Source: GCA-2706205 sp964215955
Lineage (GTDB): Bacteria; Bdellovibrionota; Bacteriovoracia; Bacteriovoracales; Bacteriovoracaceae
Length of the DNA: 64,000 nt
NCBI GenBank assembly: GCA_964215955.1
Contig: CAXPDR010000030.1
Span: 69,364-133,363, forward strand
Reading direction: 5' to 3'
In this document: positions 61,044 through 64,000 of the stretch, piece after piece
Layout of the letters: each line of letters begins with the position of its first letter
How positions within the stretch are numbered: position 1 is the first letter of the stretch
Translations under genes and position numbers: made by a program
The notes under the pieces: generated by a model
What the model was told of the DNA's origin: nothing
Seen by the model: only the letters and a program-made list of their open reading frames with translations
Databases searched by the model: none

Positions 61044-61811
61044 ATGGAATTGAAAATTGGGATTGCTCAGCTAGATAACTCTTTGAATTGGAAAGCCAAT
61101 ACAAAGTTAGCGAAAAATATAATAAATAAATTTGCTAAAAATGGAGCAGACTTAGTTTGTTTTCAAGAAGCTTATTTATCTGGCTATCATGCAAGAGTTT
61201 TTAAACAAGATTCAACTATTCTTCCAGAACTCATTGATGAAATTAGAATTTATGCTTATAAAAAAAATATTTGTGTTTTTTATCCAACAATTGAAAAAAT
61301 TAATAAGTTTTTTTACAGCTCTGTTTATATTTTTAACTCAGATCATGGTGATAAGAAGATTTATAAATTTGGCCTCACTCCAAGTGAGAAAAAAGTAATG
61401 AAACCAAAACGAAGTAATAGATATTTTAAAGTCAATGGTGTAAAGCTAGCGACTCTAATTTGTCGAGAAATGGAAGATCCTCTTTTTACTTATTTAAATA
61501 AAAAAAATCTACCAGATTTACTTCTATGGCCATCCTATTGGGGATGGAAATATCACCATAAATGGGGACCAATAGACCAAAACGACGGAAAAAAAGCGAA
61601 ACCATTTTCTTTAATGGCAAAACTAAAACGCCCTATGATCCAAATTAATATGTCCACAACAGTAAGATTTGACATGACTAAAGAAAAGTACGGTAAATCC
61701 GTGATAATCGATAAAAATAATAAAAAGGTTGGACTGGGAAAATACGGTCAAGAGGATTTGATCCTGATTTCTTTTAAAGATTATAAAATTAAAAAGCTTC
61801 CACCAATATAA
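61044..61811 (+). CDS. nitrilase-superfamily carbon-nitrogen hydrolase
   Basis: 255 residues. The catalytic triad is visible as E42 (VCFQEAYLSG), K108 (IYKFGLTP) and C140 (LATLICREMEDP). The spacing suits an aliphatic amidase or N-carbamoyl hydrolase. Gene order gives no substrate clue. Monocistronic; no strong ribosome-binding site. Confidence 0.88.
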   Translation: MELKIGIAQLDNSLNWKANTKLAKNIINKFAKNGADLVCFQEAYLSGYHARVFKQDSTILPELIDEIRIYAYKKNICVFYPTIEKINKFFYSSVYIFNSDHGDKKIYKFGLTPSEKKVMKPKRSNRYFKVNGVKLATLICREMEDPLFTYLNKKNLPDLLLWPSYWGWKYHHKWGPIDQNDGKKAKPFSLMAKLKRPMIQINMSTTVRFDMTKEKYGKSVIIDKNNKKVGLGKYGQEDLILISFKDYKIKKLPPI

Positions 61812-61917
61812 ATTCAATCACTTAGCAAGTATTTAATATAATATTTACCTAACCAAAATAAAAATCTCAACACGCCGCACAACAAGTGCTAAAAGAATGC
61901 CCACTGGAGCATTCAAA

Positions 61918-63765
61918 ATGAAAAAACTCAAAAGAGTTATATTCACTACGTTAATTTTACTTGGAACATCCAATGTGTTTGCTAGTAATCTTGATATTAT
62001 AATTAAGAAAGTTTTAAAAAGCCTTCCAGACAAAATAAATACTGAGATAATACCTAATCTTAAATTTAAAGTTGCTAAGCTTAATGAGCAAGAAATTGAC
62101 TTATGTAAAGATATCGCAACAGGAACAACTTATGGTAGTTACTTAAAGTTTTTTAACACTATCAAAATCAGTGAGAGTGTCATTTCTTCTTATAATTCTT
62201 GTCCTCATAAAATCGAATCCAAGTTAATTGAAACTCTTATACATGAGATATTTCATGCGTATGATGCAAAGGCTTCCATAACAAAACAAAATAATTTTAG
62301 TTGTCCTAATAGATTAAATCATCCAAAGAGAAAAATTAGTGTCTCCCCTCGATGTAGAAAGCAAATTCTTCAAAATAAAAGGTCCTATATTATAAGCGAG
62401 GATTTAAATTTCAAAACGATTACTCAATTGGACCAGAGGCAAAAAGATAATTTTAAAGGTAAAAGAGTTATTGATGCTTATGAATTAGAAAGTGCTCAAG
62501 AGTTTGCCGCAGTTAACTTTGAAAGTTTTATTTTAGATTCAGAATTCAAATGTAGAAGACCTAGTATATACAAATACTTTTCAAATCACTTTAGCTACGA
62601 ACCATTTAGTAACAAAGAATGTAATCACACAAAAAAGGTTATAAGCCAAATGGATTCATCCAAAATTTACGAGCTTGATCCTAAAAGAGTATATCAAATT
62701 CACTACCTTCATGCAGATGAAGGACAAGAAATGATAAGCCGCTTTGGTCATTCAATGATAAGGATTATTCTTTGTGCACCGGGAAGAGAAGTTGGACCGG
62801 GTTGTTTAAGAGATATCGACCATCATGTTGTTTTATCTTTTAGGGCAAATGTTAACGATATTAAAATAGATATGTTAAAAGGTGTTTTTGGTGGTTACCC
62901 TTCTCAATTATATGTCATTCCACTCAAAAATATTATCTATGAATACAATACGACAGAGCTAAGAAATCTTTATAGCTATCCTCTAAATTTTAGCGAACCA
63001 GAGAAAATAGCTTTCTTAGAAAGGGCCTTAGAAACATATTGGGAGTATTCCGGAGATTATACGTTTTTTGACAATAACTGTGCTGTTGAAACCTACAAAC
63101 TTATCACAAGTGCCAGTGATGATATTAAAAATAAAATGTATAAAAGCTCAACACCAAACGGAATTTTAAACGATTTAATCAAAACTGGCCTTATAGACAA
63201 AAAATACACCTCACCTAAAAACTTAGATCGACTAAATGTTTTTAAAAGTTACTTCTATTATGTTCAATTGGCTTACAAAAGTTTATTTGGAAAAGAGATT
63301 GAAAAGGCTGATTTTTTAGAATTAATTGAAAAAGATCTAGAAATGATTGGAGATTTATTTCTTTCACAAGATTACCAAGGCAAACCAATAAAAGAACAAA
63401 TTAAAACTTTAAGTGCGATGCAGTTAGTTCAAAAGATGATTATCGACATCAAACAAGGTCAGCTATTAAAAATAGAAAATAATCTTTTAGCACAGCTTGC
63501 CCAAAAAAATGAAGATACGGCCGCCAATCTACAAGATTATTTTGACTTCAGCCTTTTAACTCCCATTTATAACTCATATGGGATTCCGACTCAAGAAGAA
63601 GTCAGTGACGTACTAGAAAATAGTACAGGAAATGGACAACAATTCTTAAGTGAGTTTGATAAACGCTTTGAAAACCAATTAAAGCCTATCAAAGATGAGA
63701 TTAAAATAATTGAGTCCATTCTTAAACAAATAACAATAACAAAGAATACTTTAAAACAAACTTAA
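61918..63765 (+). CDS. exported zincin plus DUF4105 (Lnb-type) protein
   Basis: 615 residues from ATG 61918 (GGAG upstream). Signal peptide MKKLKRVIFTTLILLGTSNVFA. Part one has HEIFHAYDA at about 109-117, a zinc-protease HExxH motif. From about 250 a DUF4105-like domain appears: SRFGHSMIRI with conserved GH, VVLSFRAN, VFGGYPSQLYVIP and FFDNNCAVETY with the conserved NC. That fold is thought to be a papain-like thiol hydrolase. The tail is helical (from about 470). An exported two-hydrolase fusion is unusual. A second exported gene follows 12 bp later. Confidence 0.75.
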   Translation: MKKLKRVIFTTLILLGTSNVFASNLDIIIKKVLKSLPDKINTEIIPNLKFKVAKLNEQEIDLCKDIATGTTYGSYLKFFNTIKISESVISSYNSCPHKIESKLIETLIHEIFHAYDAKASITKQNNFSCPNRLNHPKRKISVSPRCRKQILQNKRSYIISEDLNFKTITQLDQRQKDNFKGKRVIDAYELESAQEFAAVNFESFILDSEFKCRRPSIYKYFSNHFSYEPFSNKECNHTKKVISQMDSSKIYELDPKRVYQIHYLHADEGQEMISRFGHSMIRIILCAPGREVGPGCLRDIDHHVVLSFRANVNDIKIDMLKGVFGGYPSQLYVIPLKNIIYEYNTTELRNLYSYPLNFSEPEKIAFLERALETYWEYSGDYTFFDNNCAVETYKLITSASDDIKNKMYKSSTPNGILNDLIKTGLIDKKYTSPKNLDRLNVFKSYFYYVQLAYKSLFGKEIEKADFLELIEKDLEMIGDLFLSQDYQGKPIKEQIKTLSAMQLVQKMIIDIKQGQLLKIENNLLAQLAQKNEDTAANLQDYFDFSLLTPIYNSYGIPTQEEVSDVLENSTGNGQQFLSEFDKRFENQLKPIKDEIKIIESILKQITITKNTLKQT

Positions 63766-63777
63766 CAGGAGAACAAA

Positions 63778-64000
63778 ATGAAAAAACTTGCTATGACTTT
63801 AACACTACTAACTGGAACACTTCTAAACGCAAATGCGAGTGGACTTAATCTACACGTACATGAATTATTATCCGCCACAACTTTTGGACCATTCATGACT
63901 ACATCTGAAGAACTTCGTAAACAAGAAGCTCAAACCATTACTTCTGAAGTTGCTGTATACGATTTTACAGGTGAAATAAGACCTGAGTTAGCGGCTAGAA
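63778..64000 (+). CDS. exported protein, N-terminal fragment at window edge
   Basis: About 74 residues before the window ends, with no stop. Signal peptide MKKLAMTLTLLTGTLLNANA, then GLNLHVHELLSATTFGPFMT and onward with no recognised motif. ATG 63778 follows AGGAG, 12 bp after the zincin gene, probably co-transcribed. Confidence 0.75.
   Translation, partial: MKKLAMTLTLLTGTLLNANASGLNLHVHELLSATTFGPFMTTSEELRKQEAQTITSEVAVYDFTGEIRPELAAR

Overview
The window is about one-third G+C by eye, densely packed, and chromosomal in character. It carries a tRNA-His, a ParA/ParB pair, many secreted or lipoprotein genes, no insertion sequence, no CRISPR array and no phage structural genes. A TIGR02147-type regulator, several small Cys-rich exported proteins, and compatible-solute and formaldehyde genes together suggest a Gram-negative predatory or marine member of the Bacteriovorax/Halobacteriovorax group (Bdellovibrionota). 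This is inference from gene content; no rRNA or other marker is present to prove it.

Layout. 1-3.6 kb: start of a secreted subtilase, translationally coupled to a ~1050-residue exported protein of unknown function. 3.9-6.9 kb: three tandem paralogous lipoproteins, each followed by a terminator. 7.0-9.2 kb: a small Cys-rich exported protein, then parB and parA on the minus strand. 9.3-13.2 kb: nadA, a cysteine desulfurase, a lipoprotein resembling a degenerate 5'-nucleotidase, and a 67-residue exported protein. 13.2-19.9 kb: two overlapping exported or membrane genes, divergent from a run of prkA, an RluA-type pseudouridine synthase, a MOSC protein and an exported protein. 20-23.2 kb: envelope proteins and a HAD phosphatase. 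23.3-25.7 kb: tRNA-His and small exported proteins, ending with a four-repeat Cys-rich protein. 25.8-29.8 kb: glutathionyl-hydroquinone reductase, pirin, DoxX, thioesterase, DUF952, and an orphan DnaB-like ATPase. 30.1-33.7 kb: PAS histidine kinase and receiver pair, LysR, Old Yellow Enzyme. 33.8-35.8 kb: TIGR02147 regulator divergent from an exported HExxH protein. 36.2-39.2 kb: formaldehyde detoxification (fghA, frmA) with a divergent LysR. 39.2-45.5 kb: methyltransferase, exported 2H phosphoesterase, photolyase-like flavoprotein, LVIVD-repeat protein, Met/His-rich exported protein, envelope protein. 45.7-50.1 kb: GH97 glycosidase, DUF2391 protein, and a minus-strand HPF-like / L25-Ctc / BON operon. 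50.2-55.2 kb: LysR, an RND pump, a lipoprotein hydrolase. 55.2-60.3 kb: a likely glucosylglycerate catabolic locus (GH13 phosphorylase, glycerate kinase, sodium symporter, MipA/OmpV protein). 60.3-64 kb: FetB-like permease, nitrilase, a zincin plus DUF4105 protein, and the start of another exported protein.

Regulatory reading. Three sites with exact sigma-54 (-24/-12) spacing lie just upstream of three small exported-protein genes (at 3891, 6979 and 25197), and one has a 13-bp inverted repeat at enhancer distance. This is the most system-like signal here: a candidate sigma-54 regulon of secreted Cys-rich and lipoproteins. The second is the glucosylglycerate locus, whose divergent start codons abut with no intergenic base. 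The third is a 19-bp perfect inverted repeat between parA and nadA whose right arm contains the likely nadA ribosome-binding site.

Gene starts were chosen by eye from ribosome-binding sites and signal peptides; no database search was possible.
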